DNA of 64,000 nucleotides from Conoideocrella luteorostrata (Eukaryota; Ascomycota; Sordariomycetes; Hypocreales; Clavicipitaceae), in NCBI GenBank assembly GCA_032433595.1, contig JASWJB010000122.1, positions 48,864-112,863 of the forward strand, in the 5' to 3' direction. The stretch's first letter is position 1. Each line of letters begins with the position of its first letter. This document shows, piece after piece, positions 45,798 to 56,451 of this stretch. Under the pieces are notes generated by a model that saw only the letters and a list, made by a program, of their open reading frames with translations, was not told the DNA's origin and searched no databases. Made by a program: the position numbers and the translations under genes.

Positions 45798-46179
45798 TCA
45801 TCCATGTGCATGATTGTATATACGCATCTATATCTATTTGGGAGAATAGTAGAATGTGACTCCGTATACTCCTATAACACAATCGCACGCTCAAGCATGT
45901 ATAGGATGCTACAAGCTCAAATGCTTATTGTAAAAGATATCTAATAGATCTCATCTGCTAGCTGATGTACAATTCAAGTTCTGGGAATAATGGTACAGCC
46001 ATAAAACATGTCTCTCGACTCGTCTTCTAAACGCCTCACCAAATTCCTGTATTTGGTGCCATGCAGGGGGGTTAGGTTGGGCTACGGTTGGGAGCATTCC
46101 CCCGCGTTGTGTTATTATGAGACTTCTTTCGCCTCCGTATGATTCTATGTCGTATTTCCTGTATTCTGATTTGCATCGC

Positions 46180-46990
46180 CTAGCTGGTAGCTCCAAAGGC
46201 GGGTGCCTTGCCTGAGACTAGGAGGCCAATAATGAGACCAAACAGGCCCAGGACAGAACTGAAAATCTCAATGACCAGAATTTTGACGAATCTACACATC
46301 CATAATCAGTACTTGTCTCTCCAACATACCCTTAGCTTGTGACTTACAGTGATGGATCGGCAGCATCGGCCAAAGCAGCGCCAGACCCATTGATGCCGAC
46401 TGCAACGCCACATACCAAATTGCACAGGCCTACAGTCAGACCGGACCAGAACAACGCGAAGCCGGTATAGTACGCTTCTGGCGATTCAGCAAGCGCAGCG
46501 CTTGTCTTGGTAACTTTGGAGGAGAAGACAATGGCCATGATAACGCCGTAGATGGCAACGACTTCGCAGAAGATGATGGAAATGAGGTTCTTGGTTCGGA
46601 TTCGGGGGGCCTTGACGCCTGCGCCCAGGATTGTGGATCCAGTAATGAAGATACCCCTACTCGCGCAGGATCACGGCCACGGTTAGAGCATATTTAATCT
46701 TGAAGGACTTTGCTTGAGGGCGACATACCATGCTGCGCCAACTACCGACAAGCCAATACACAGGGCAATGCCCAGATCGGCCCAAGCATAAGGAGACACA
46801 GATTCGAGGAAAGCTCCGACATTGAAGGCTTCGCCGTTGCCAGTAAAGAGCATATCTGGGGCGGAAGGGTCAGTCAAGGGGAAATCGCAACGCTGAGTGT
46901 CTTTGCGTCATCGTCGAATCAAGGGGACATACAAGCTCCCGCGAGGGTTACAAACGACGCAACGCCGCCCACGCCGTAAGAATAGCCCAT
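46180..46990 (-). CDS. VMA16: V-type ATPase proteolipid subunit c'' (VMA16)
   Basis: Four exons, 46990-46933, 46855-46729, 46656-46348 and 46291-46180, give 201 residues. The order is [65 protein letters not shown], then the span [19 protein letters not shown] with the probable proton-carrying Glu, and a final pair ending AFGATS. Four or five hydrophobic spans and two proteolipid repeats match subunit c'' and not the shorter c or c'. It forms part of the rotating membrane ring that acidifies vacuoles and endosomes. It diverges from TOA2 (418 bp between starts) and converges on the CnxE gene. Confidence 0.94.
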
Positions 46991-47408
46991 GATGACGACT
47001 GGATTATAGGTTGTTGTATCGACGACGAAATGAAAGCACTGGCCGGACTCGCATCAAAGTCGTGACAGTTTACTCTGCTTTTCTCTGCTCTGCTCTGCAG
47101 AAAAAGAAGCGATGGTGCCTGGCGTAACAAGTCGTGCAGTCGAAGCTTGGGAGTCATGTAGCTCTTAGTTACTGCCCACGACCGACTTGGCTGGGTACCT
47201 TACAGCCAGCGACGTCACATGACGAGCCAGTGCCTGTACAGTGGGCGGCGGTCCGCCTCTAGTAGCTTAGTCACGCTTACTCGCCCCTTCCTCATTATTC
47301 ATACAACCCGAGCCTCCAGCACCAATCTTCGACCTTACAGACAGCGGCCGCTTTTCCAGGTCAATCCAAAAAGAAGCCAAATCCGAACCGCCATACGTTG
47401 TCGCAGCC

Positions 47409-47933
47409 ATGGCTTCTGGACCACAATCGTTCTACGAGCTCTACCGTCGAAGCAGGTACTACTTGGCCCTCCCGGTAGTGGGACTACAAGCCATCTAGCT
47501 ACTAGACTAACATTCTGGGGCAATGACAGCATCGGGCTCGCCTTGACGGACACTCTCGATGATCTAATCAGCGAAGAGCGCATCAACCCGCAGCTTGCGA
47601 TGAAAATCCTCGGCAACTTTGACCAAGCCATCACGGAAGCGCTCCAAAAGAATGTCAAGAGCCGCTTGCAGTTCAAGGTTGGTAGACGGGATTGGCGGCG
47701 AATGCTAGATGGCCTGTGACCATGGCGCACCATAGGGCATTTGCACGCATGATACTGACTGCTCTTCTTCTCATATCTAGGGGAGTCTCGATACGTACCG
47801 ATTCTGCGACGAAGTCTGGACGTTCCTCATCAAGAATGTCACTTTCAAGATGGACAACGGCAGCCAGTCCGTTCAGGCGGACAAGGTCAAGATTGTTAGC
47901 TGCAATGCCAAGAAGCCCGGCGAGGGGCCGTAA
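47409..47933 (+). CDS. TOA2: transcription initiation factor IIA small (gamma) subunit
   Basis: Three exons, 47409-47455, 47530-47677 and 47781-47933, give 115 residues, the family's usual size. The sequence runs [18 protein letters not shown], then [30 protein letters not shown], and the beta-barrel part [14 protein letters not shown] and [15 protein letters not shown]. The N-terminal four-helix-bundle half and the C-terminal beta half bind TBP-DNA together with the large TFIIA subunit. Intron 2 uses the uncommon donor GTTGGT, fixed by frame and by the join of FK to GSLDTY. Confidence 0.95.
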
Positions 47934-48167
47934 GCGGTTAAAAAGAATGAGGGGGGGCAAAGCTGCAGAGCGCAAGCGCTTCCCTAGTCGTGAATTTGGT
48001 TCTATTAGATTGAAGATGTGCTGCGGCAGCACGTATGCATTGGCCGGCGTTTTGGGGCTTACACACTGTATTATGTTAATGGAGTTGGGACGGGCATAAA
48101 TCCAGAAACATCACCCATAAATTGTTATTGAAGATAAATAATCGAGGTAAAATAGACTGCCTATCAT

Positions 48168-48181
48168 CCCCCCCCCCCCCC
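48168..48181. repeat. 14-base poly-C tract
   Basis: An uninterrupted C run in the intergenic DNA between TOA2 and the TMEM42-like gene, followed at once by a palindrome half site (ACTACGGAGTAC). Its length may be unreliable in the assembly. Confidence 0.85.
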
Positions 48182-48383
48182 GACTACGGAGTACTGCTGC
48201 TGCTGCTGGTTGCCCCGTGCCAGCAAGGGATCCAGTGGCATGAGCCGGTACTGCGCCGCACCACGCTATCCTCCCGCCTCTCCACTGACTCTTATCGCTC
48301 TCGTCCCGTCACTGCCGGATCAGGGGTTAACTTAGTTACTTAGTTGTACTCCGTAGACTGGGCACATCTGAAATCATCTAAAA

Positions 48384-48420
48384 CACCACCACTACCACCA
48401 CCACCACCACCACCACCACA
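48384..48420. repeat. (CCA)n microsatellite in the 5' leader region
   Basis: A nearly perfect CCA/ACC repeat with one CTA interruption, ending 60 bp upstream of the TMEM42-like start codon. Confidence 0.85.
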
Positions 48421-48480
48421 GCCGTTGACTTCCTCTTTCAACGCCCCATTCGCTCACTCGAGTACTCTCCGTACACTGAA

Positions 48481-49428
48481 ATGGTCCGTCAGCGGCACGG
48501 CAGACACACCACCACCGCCATGACCCAGGACCAACCCCAGGCGCAGGCTCTCGCGAGAGCCACCCGCACACAGTGGATTGTATATGCCGTCGCAAGCGGT
48601 GCTTGCGCAGCCTTCAATGGCGTCTTCGCGAAATTGTACGTCTAATTCAAGCATGGGATAATTCTCAACGCATCGCGGCCGTCCCGGCTGTCGTCTCTCC
48701 CGTTTTGCATCTGGGCTAACTGATTTCTTTTTTTCTTCTAAAAAAACAGAACAACCACAGCCCTCACATCAAGCCTGTCCCACAGCATCGCAAATGCAGT
48801 CCATCTAAGCAGCTACGAAAACATCGTCGAGATAATCATCCGAGGGGTAAACAGCCCACCCATCATCACCTTAACACCCCGTTCCTCCCAGCCAGTCCCT
48901 TTTCTTCCCTCATGACATGCTGCTAATAATTTTCATGAAAACCGTGCAGATCTTCTTCGCACTTAACCTCACATTCAACGGTATCGTAAGTTACAACCCC
49001 CGTCCCTCCCCCCCCTCCGGAGGGACATTTCTTGCACAACCCTCTCCATCTGCACAGTTGTACTCACCATCATCATACTGCTGCTACTACAGATGTGGAC
49101 GCTTTTCACAAAGGCCCTCGCAAAGGGCACATCCACCACGCAGGTGTCCATCATAAACACATCGACAAACTTCATGCTGACCGCCTTGTTGGGGCTGTTC
49201 ATCTTCGCAGAGGCTTTGCCGCCGCTGTGGTGGGCGGGCGCGTCGCTGTTGGTGATTGGGAATGTGGTTGTTGGGCGGAAAGATGAGGCGAAGGACGGTG
49301 AGGGCCTTGCTGCGCAGGGGGAGCTGGTGCGGGACGAAACTGAGGCAATTCCGCTGATGAAAGAGGATGAGGGGGACGACGATGAGGATGTTGCTGATTT
49401 GGGGGATTTGCGTGGTAGTGCGACGTAG
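48481..49428 (+). CDS. small EamA/DMT-fold membrane protein (TMEM42-like)
   Basis: Four exons, 48481-48635, 48750-48846, 48950-48985 (36 nt) and 49093-49428, give 207 residues. After a polar N-terminus come four hydrophobic segments: WIVYAVASGACAAFNGVFAKL, a second around IFFALNLTFNGIMWTLF, a third STNFMLTALLGLFIFAEAL and a fourth PPLWWAGASLLVIGNVVVG. This half-size drug/metabolite-transporter layout resembles TMEM42-type proteins, whose substrate is not known to me. The C-terminal 45 residues are strongly acidic (DEGDDDEDVADLGD). An alternative start is the second in-frame ATG (residue 14). It is convergent with the CLC gene, and its downstream DNA is a tandem repeat array. Confidence 0.8.
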
Positions 49429-49430
49429 AA

Positions 49431-49850
49431 CATGCAGCGTGCTCTGTTTGATAGACTTTGGGTTATTAGAATTTTTTCATAGTCAAGTGGACAAAGAATT
49501 CATTCAACTATGGTATAATGTACATATGTTCTATTCCTGCGTTGGTTGCTTGATAGACTTTAGACCATTAGATTTTTCCATTATCACAAAATCAAACAGA
49601 TCTTTCATCTATGGCATTATATACGTTTATTCTATTCACGCGTTGGCTGTCTTAATAGACATTGAATTGTTACGGTTTTTTTCATTATTAAGAGGCGAGA
49701 CAGATCCGTCGTCTTTGGCAATGCATACTTGCATTCTAATCGCGAGTTGTTTTTAAAAGACTTTGAAGTGTTACAATTTCTTCATTATTCAATGGGGGTC
49801 AAACAGACGCTTCGTCTATGGCAATTCACATATATACTTATATTCTGTTG
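49431..49850. repeat. four-copy degenerate ~102-bp tandem repeat
   Basis: Equivalent words recur at regular spacing: GATAGACTT at 49450, GATAGACTT at 49552, AATAGACAT at 49654 and AAAAGACTT at about 49755. Each unit also shares a TTTTT(C)CATT-type block, an ACAGAC/GACAGATC-type block, (T)ATGGCA/TTTGGCA, a TATATAC-like block, TTCTATTC and then a GCG(T)TGG/GCGAGTTG start of the next unit. Copies are far from identical. The last copy runs over the 3' end of the CLC coding region, whose stop is at 49838-49840 on the minus strand. The array thus forms the 3' flank of both convergent genes. Confidence 0.75.
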
Positions 49851-52652
49851 TCCAGCTCAACCGCCTCGTCGCCCACATCCTCATCTCCGTCAAGAATCGG
49901 CCCGCCCCGGCTCCTCATCCTATCTTCATCACCACTCAAGCGTATCCTTCCCCCGGACACATTGGTAATGTGTCCGCTCACCCAGTTCCCAGCCTTGCGC
50001 AACACACCCCACAGCTGCTCCTGGCCCTCATGGATGCGATGGTCATCCTTGGGATTCTCTGCGGCCTCCACCTTGAACTGGTACTTGAGGCAATCCTTCA
50101 CGGTGACCAGCCCTGTGAGTTTGCCGTGATACTCTATCAGAATGACCCGGGGCCCGATCTTGCGGAAGAGCTCCATCACAGTCTCGAGCGGAAGGCGAGG
50201 ATGGGCTGTCACGGGCGTGGCGTCAATGTAGCGACTGAAATCGAGCGAGGTGGATGTCATGGAGTCGGTGCTGATGGTGACTGTCGGCCTGATTGGTGTG
50301 TGCGATGTCAGAGTTGGCGGGGGCGGTGCAAAGACACATTTCGCGTTGGGGTTGATGGGTCTTTCGCGACGCAGACGATCGATAGCGTATCGGAGCTCCG
50401 TTCGTCCAATGTAGCCTGCAAGGATTTTGGAGTTGGCATCTTCCACGATGGGAAAGCCTTGGTACTTGTCTTCGGAAAGGAGTTGCTCCACCTCGGCAAG
50501 TGTGAGTCCATTCACTGGGAAGGACAGGATAGATGTACGCATGACCTGCGACACGGGAACACCGAAGTTGTGTTCCTCTTTATTGTCGACAAAAGGAAAC
50601 CCATTGAACCAAATCATGCGATCGGCAATGCCGCCCTTGCCAAAGAACTCACTGACAGCCTTGGTTACGCCGACGACAATCATGGTCGGCAGGATATATG
50701 TAAGTGCGCCAGTGAGTTCAAACATGATGACCACGACAGACACTGTTAGATGCATGATGCCACTGAGGGCTGCAGCGGCTCCCAGGAATGCATACGTTCC
50801 TGGCGTGATGCAAGGCTCGTCTGGTTTGCAGGCCGAGAAGAAGACGCTCTTGGGATTCGCTTCATGAATAGCTTGGACAACTATGCCAACAGTGCGCCCA
50901 AAGGATGCCCCAATAGCCATGGATGGCACGAATATACCAGCAGGAACTTTACAACCGTACGATATGATGACGAGGAAGATGCGCAATACTGTTGCAATCG
51001 ACAGGGAAACAATGTTCCAAAATCGTCGATCTGGTTCGCAGAGACCGTGATAATCCTCGGCGCCTTCACACTCCAGAAACAGAATCTCCATGCTCTCCGT
51101 CATATCAATTCGCAAAAAGGCGTTCGGGTAGCAAATGATGGCCGTTCCCGCAGCCAACAAGGTGGCTTCGAGGATCGCATATTTGGTGAGATATTTCTTA
51201 CGAAATGCCTGCGCTCGCAAGTTCCACTTGATGACGAAAGCACCGTATAAACCACCAAATATGCCAATAATGATGTAAAACAAGATCTCGAAGAAGTGCC
51301 AGTCCCGATCATACCTGACCTGGAACATGACAAGCTGGCCCGTCCGAAAGGGGTTCATGGCCGCAAGAACTGCCGTGGCCACCAGAGCACAGAAATAACT
51401 TCGCCACATAGTCTTGAGTGGGAAGTGGTTGGACATCTCTTCGAGCGAGAAGAGGACGCCTCCGATAGGACTGCCAAAGGCTACAGCAACGCCAGCCGCC
51501 GCGCAGGCACTGAGAATCTCCCTCGTCTTGGAAGCATTGCTTCGGTATTTGGCGAAAAGGCGAGAAATGACGTTGCCAGTGCAGACAGCGTAATGGACAC
51601 TGGGTCCTTCCTTGCCGACAGACAATCCTGACGCAATAGCCAGCGGGAGGCAGACGGACTTTATGACAAGGGTCCAGAAGCCTAGGAAGCCCTTCATGAC
51701 GAAGCCCGCAATTATGCATTTAATTTCAGAAATGCCAGATCCCGCCGCATACGGAGCGAATGACCTGACCAAGGAGGCCGATACAAAAGCAAAGCAGGTC
51801 TACATAGTGGTCAGTGATTCATGTCGTCAAATCCAACAGCCCAGGCTATCATGTTCGTAGTGGTACAAACCGCGAAGATCAGATATAAAAAGTAGTTTAA
51901 CGGCTCGAACCCTGTCCAACGATGCCAATTCGCGCATCCTAGAGTTGTAGTTGCAAAAATCAGCAAAACACAGCCAACTACGCAGTTTTACCCCAGCAGC
52001 TAACTAGCTGGTTGCCTGTCCTCTCTGGACTCACTCACCATTATCCTCTCCCCAACAACAAAACTTCTCATTGAGATAAAATGCCGTGGTACAGTACCCC
52101 AACTTTATATCAGACAGCCACTCGGTTATGATGTTCAAAAAAGCTGCGTTCAAGCCAATCGCTGCGCCAATGATAGTTACGACGATCCAGCCTTGGGCGG
52201 CGTCGTACGAAGCCCAGAGTCGATATCGCCAGCCATTCTGACCACGCTCAAACAGCCCTGCCGCTCGTTTCTGCCGTGTTTTCCGTCGAGCCTGTTCGCG
52301 AGTGGCATCTTGGACCCAGTCTACAGAGAGAAAGATTGGGTCAGCACATCATCGTCGATGCGATCCGCATCCCGTAGGATCGCCAGGCATACCTATTGTC
52401 GTAAAGTCCTGGTTTCGCAGCAAAATTAGCAATGCAATGTGGGATCCGGGGTCTATTTGACTCGGATATAACCGCGCATACCTCGTATCTTTGTATCTCG
52501 GCAATTTCCTCCTCTATCTGCGCTTCTCCTGGTGGTGGGACAGCAGCGTCGCCCTGCTCGGCCGTGGACACGGCAACCGACAGGCGGGAGGAGATGGAGG
52601 GACGTCGGAATGCGCCAGGATTCCGGCTATAGGAGGTGGATTGCGCGCTCAT
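49838..52652 (-). CDS. CLC-family voltage-gated chloride channel / Cl-/H+ exchanger
   Basis: Five exons, 52652-52482, 52408-52393 (16 nt), 52320-52039, 51938-51871 and 51799-49838, give 775 residues. The micro-exon encodes DFTTI plus the first base of the Asp in DWVQD. The membrane core has GSGISEIK, GKEGPSVH with the gating Glu, FGSPIGGVLFSLEE and AALSGIMHLTVS. Two CBS domains follow, about 490-560 and 640-720, with a Pro-rich linker (FAPPPPTLTSHTP). The gating Glu implies an exchanger-like member such as the yeast Gef1 group, acting in Golgi, endosome or vacuole membranes to balance V-ATPase charge. Intron 4 starts GTTTGT. It diverges from the histone-fold gene. Confidence 0.93.
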
Positions 52653-53440
52653 GATTTCGGCAGGCAGACCATGTTGACGAGCTGCAGGATGGCGTTGGAT
52701 ATTTCTCGAGGTGTGGCGATGGCAGCTTTCTTGGTTGATGCGAGTGGCTCTACGGAGTAAAGCTGCAGCTATGGCTGCGTCGACTGCTGGTTTAAGCTTC
52801 AGATGTCAATGCTTAATGCTTGACCGCCAGCGGGTCATTGCCAAGCCTGTGGCGGGTGTGTCGGCTCCACTAGCCCTGTGCCTGTGCCATTTGAATCCAC
52901 GCATTCAAATCCACGCCCAGCATCCATCCAGCGAGTCGCGTTAAGTGGGATTGCCACTATCGCGTCTTGAACTTCAACTCATTTTCACTTACTTTCTCTC
53001 CACGGTATGCCAACCATCAAGCCAGCTCCAACAGATACCTCGTTTAACATGAGCCGTTAAATCCTGGATTTCAAACCATCTAGAAAGATCAATCTTATTT
53101 CCCATCGACTTTATACGAACCGACGCAGCTTGACAGCACCAAGGCCCAAGTAAGGCCCTCTCTCATCTCATCTCATAAACTCTCCCAACGCCCATACACA
53201 TCTTGCACCAATCCATGGGTTGAGGTCTCGGCCTAAAGCACACAAATAAATCCCTTCGTTCGTCTCTCGGATCATTTCACATCTGCCGACCACAAATCAT
53301 CTACCTCGAAAGATGCTCTACTGTGGCCATATCTCATTCCTCTCTCTCACTCACCGCTAACAACCCAGCATTTGCTCAGTTTTCTGAACCACGTCCTTAC
53401 AGTCATCCCACCTATTCGCATCCCCATCTCCATCTCCATC
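52653..53440. promoter_or_regulatory. shared upstream region of the CLC and histone-fold genes
   Basis: The two start codons are 788 bp apart. The interval has no supported gene; a palindrome half site lies near 52752 and C/T-rich DNA at 53160-53420 probably belongs to the leader of the histone-fold gene. Confidence 0.5.
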
Positions 53441-54209
53441 ATGCCATACAATACCAGCGCAATCCCTCCCCGCAAGGAACCCACAGGCCAAACGCAACTC
53501 CCTCGTAAGTTCTATACGTTTCCCCCCCTCTGCCATCCTCAACACCAACTTGCTAATCACCATCGCCAAGTCTCGCGTGTCAAAAAAATCATCAACCAAG
53601 ACCCCGATGTGCATATGTGCTCCAACAATGCCGCCTTTGTCATAACTCTCGCAGCTGTGCGTATAGATTCTTTTTTTTTTAGAAACCCCCAATAGTAAAG
53701 TTTTAACAAATGTCTTCAGGAGATGTTTATTCAGCACCTCGCTGAAGAATCCAACACACAAGCAAAGCTGGAACGCAAACCCAGACGGAACATCCAGTAT
53801 AAAGACGTCGGTATGTCAAAAAGCATAGTTCCTAATGCTATTTATTGTTTGGAAAATCCAACTCACGTAATCCAATCCAGCCAACGCTGTCTCACACCAA
53901 GACAACCTCGAATTCCTGGAAGACATCGTCCCCAAAACCACGCCGTTCAAGAAAATCAAGGGCTCAGCTCAGGCAACACAAGCGCGGCTCCGGGGCGAAA
54001 AAGTTCCTGAGCCTACAACTTTGGCCTCCCCGCAAGCTGCCACACCTGCTGCCAATGGACATGGCAGCAGTCTTATCTTCAATGGGCAGGGCAGTGCGTT
54101 CACGGTTCCGTTAAGAATAGACGAGAGGGAGGATCCGAATGAGCAGTTGGAATTGGAGATGAGGCAGGCTAGTGGGACGAGGAATGGGGATGTGAGCATG
54201 TCAGGGTGA
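53441..54209 (+). CDS. histone-fold protein, Dpb3/CHRAC1-like (CBF/NF-Y domain)
   Basis: Four exons, 53441-53504, 53571-53656, 53720-53810 and 53881-54209, give 189 residues. After a short polar start, residues of about 22-95 form a histone fold: LSRVKKIINQDPDVHMCSNN, then AAFVITLAAEMFIQHLAEE and the RRNIQYKDVANAVSHQDNLEFL end. This matches the Dpb3/POLE4 and CHRAC-type group of CBF/NF-Y-like proteins, subunits of DNA polymerase epsilon or of chromatin remodelling complexes. The C-terminal half is low-complexity, rich in Ala/Pro/Glu (EREDPNEQLELEM). Which of the two complexes it serves cannot be fixed from sequence alone. It converges on LEA1. Confidence 0.85.
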
Positions 54210-54841
54210 TCTAAACCTTGAGGGAGTGCGTGTTGGTAACGTCCTGGCTTCGTCTAGTAAAAATGCTATACTCAACATGTGAATGGTCACTATCAAATGC
54301 TATAAAGTATAGTCATAAGGCACATTGGCGCGTCAAGTAAACCACAATCATAGCTACCAAACCTGTGGGTTCCAGAGACCCGACCTCAAACAAACTAACC
54401 GAGGTAACTTCGCAGGCCGATTATATTGAAAGAGGCATTTCTCTCCGTCATGGGAGCTCACCGATATCAATTCTATCACCAGTTGATATAGGATCGCTAT
54501 CAATTCTCTAGTGTCATGATGAACGCGACCATTTATAGGTCGGGTCCGTCACTTGTATTCCCGAGGCTACCTATCTGTTCTTATCTGTACGTATTGGATA
54601 CCTCCATACCAAGAACATTTGAAAGCCGGAAACAACGTCGAAAATATAACAGGAGTCCATCTCAAAGAGCTATAGCCCCAGCTATCCATGTATCATCGTT
54701 GATTCGATCCCTTTACCAAATGAACCCCTCTTTTTTTGGGTTTGTTTTCGCAACCACCCCTTTACCCACGGACTCAAGCCGATACAATGCCTTGCATATT
54801 GTTAGAGGGAAGAAACCAAAACAAGAAAAAGACAAACACAA
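54210..54841. other. 630-bp intergenic region between convergent genes
   Basis: Downstream regions of the histone-fold gene and LEA1. No gene, repeat or clear hairpin was seen; a frame at 54516-54866 has no recognisable content and overlaps the LEA1 end. Confidence 0.5.
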
Positions 54842-55943
54842 CTACTCCTCCATAGCATCCCCATGAATCCCTGCAGGTACCCTCCCCTCATTCAGCTCTT
54901 TCTCCAGGGCAATAATCTCCTGCAAACTTGTAGCTTTTCTAATTTTCTCTTGCAACAGCTTCTTTTCCTCATCCGTAAGTTTTATCCTCGACAATTTCGA
55001 CGTCTGTACCGAGCCATTCGTAGAGACAAACGTCTGCGATTTCTTACCCATAATCTACACAAGCAATGTCAGCCCAACCCTCTCTATCCACCATCTACCA
55101 CTATTGGGATAGCCTAATTTCGAGTTAAAATACGCACCTGCAGAGCAAGAGCTGTCGGTTCCTCCTCCGTCCCGAACAGCTCCCAGCCACGCTCTCTCTC
55201 CGCCTCTTTAACCTTGACATAATCAAGAAATCGTACACTCGGACACCGCCAAAGCACCCAGTACCGGTAATGCTGCGATACCATCAATCAGCGCCCGTTC
55301 TCCTCCCCAAAAAACAAGGACACTCAAAGTCAGACAAAAAAGGCAGTTCACATACCTCCTTCTTTGTAACGGGATTGTCCGCCAAAACCAAGTGCGTCAG
55401 CCTCCCCAACTTCCCCAAAACATCCAAATCCGCCAACTCTCCCAGCTCGTTCGATGCCAGCACCAAGTTCGTCAAGTTCGGCACCGCATTGTGAATTGAT
55501 CCTTGAATACTCGCGACTCGATTTCTCGCTAAAAGGAGGGTGGTTATGCGTGGGGAGAGGGGGAAATTGCCCAGGACTTGGATGTCGTTGTCGGTGAAGT
55601 CGATGGAATCATGGGGCTACAGCGCCCGAGTCAGCCATTCATCCAATCCAAAAATCCAAAGGCACAAGAACAAGATAGAAACAAAAAAAAAAGGTTAAGA
55701 GGCAACACAAGGAAGGCGACATACCCCGGCAACTCCTAGATTCTCAATGGCAGGGATCCTGTGTCCTGTTACGTCGCATAGCGTTCGCATCAACTAGCTC
55801 TCTAATGATCAAGATTTGTCTTTTTTAATAGACAATATGTAGCATCTGCTCTTTTCAAACGCACCTCGAAGATCCAATTCGCGCTCTTTCAGCGGGTTCA
55901 GGTAGGACAGGGAGTCGTGAATGAGCTCTGCGGTGAGCCGCAT
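54842..55943 (-). CDS. LEA1: U2 snRNP A' protein
   Basis: Five exons, 55943-55865, 55765-55725, 55616-55356, 55272-55138 and 55054-54842, give 242 residues. It starts MRLTAELIHDSLSYLNPLKERELDLRGHRIPAIENLG, continues with leucine-rich repeats (IDFTDNDIQVLGNFP, LLLARNRVASI, LTNLVLASNELGELADL, LTHLVLADNPV) and the capping motif HYRYWVLWRCPSVRFLDYVKV. The C-terminal part is charged and helical (LTDEEKKLLQEKIRKATS). U2A' binds U2 snRNA stem-loop IV with U2B'' in the spliceosome. All introns are phase 0 except the first. Confidence 0.95.
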
Positions 55944-56451
55944 TGTGGATGTCGTTTACCTTGTTGGTATCCCACGCAGCCGGTAAATTTTATTCGATTG
56001 GTCGTTCTTCCAGCTAGACACGTGTTCGCGAACGGCCGAATATCTCGCTACAAAGGAGGTCGTGTGAGCAATTGCGGTTGACTTTTTTGGGACGTTGGGG
56101 GACCACAAGGCTGATGTTGGCGGGACGAGGCGGACGGAAATTTCGACAGGTGTTGCTGCTTGGAGCCACATCTGCCCCACAATAAGCACTGGCTGCTTTG
56201 TACAGAGTACTTTTGTTCAGAGTACTCGTGCCACGCCTCACCTCATAACTCGCCAGGCGAACTGAATAACCAAGGATATTTATCTTGACAATGCGGAGTA
56301 CTCCGCACTTTAGTATCGGTACATGCCTCGGCGACAACTCTCGGTTGTAAATCACAGGATATTGGCTTTGGCATGGTACGGCATCGCCGATCCTTTCTCT
56401 TCAATTTCTATGTGTATATAGATAATCGCTTACGGAGTTCAAGTGATAACT
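55944..56451. other. 508-bp intergenic region (LEA1 upstream, VPS15 downstream)
   Basis: Contains the LEA1 promoter by position. Two palindrome-like words are present: GGAGTACTCCG at about 56286 and TACGGAGTT at 56432. No gene seen. Confidence 0.5.

Noticed and set aside
49763..50749. 328-codon plus-strand frame
   Set aside because: Antisense to the CLC coding exon; its first part also runs through the tandem repeat.
51901..51945. tRNA-like B-box word (GGCTCGAACCC)
   Set aside because: Lies within a coding exon of the CLC gene and has no matching A box or cloverleaf.
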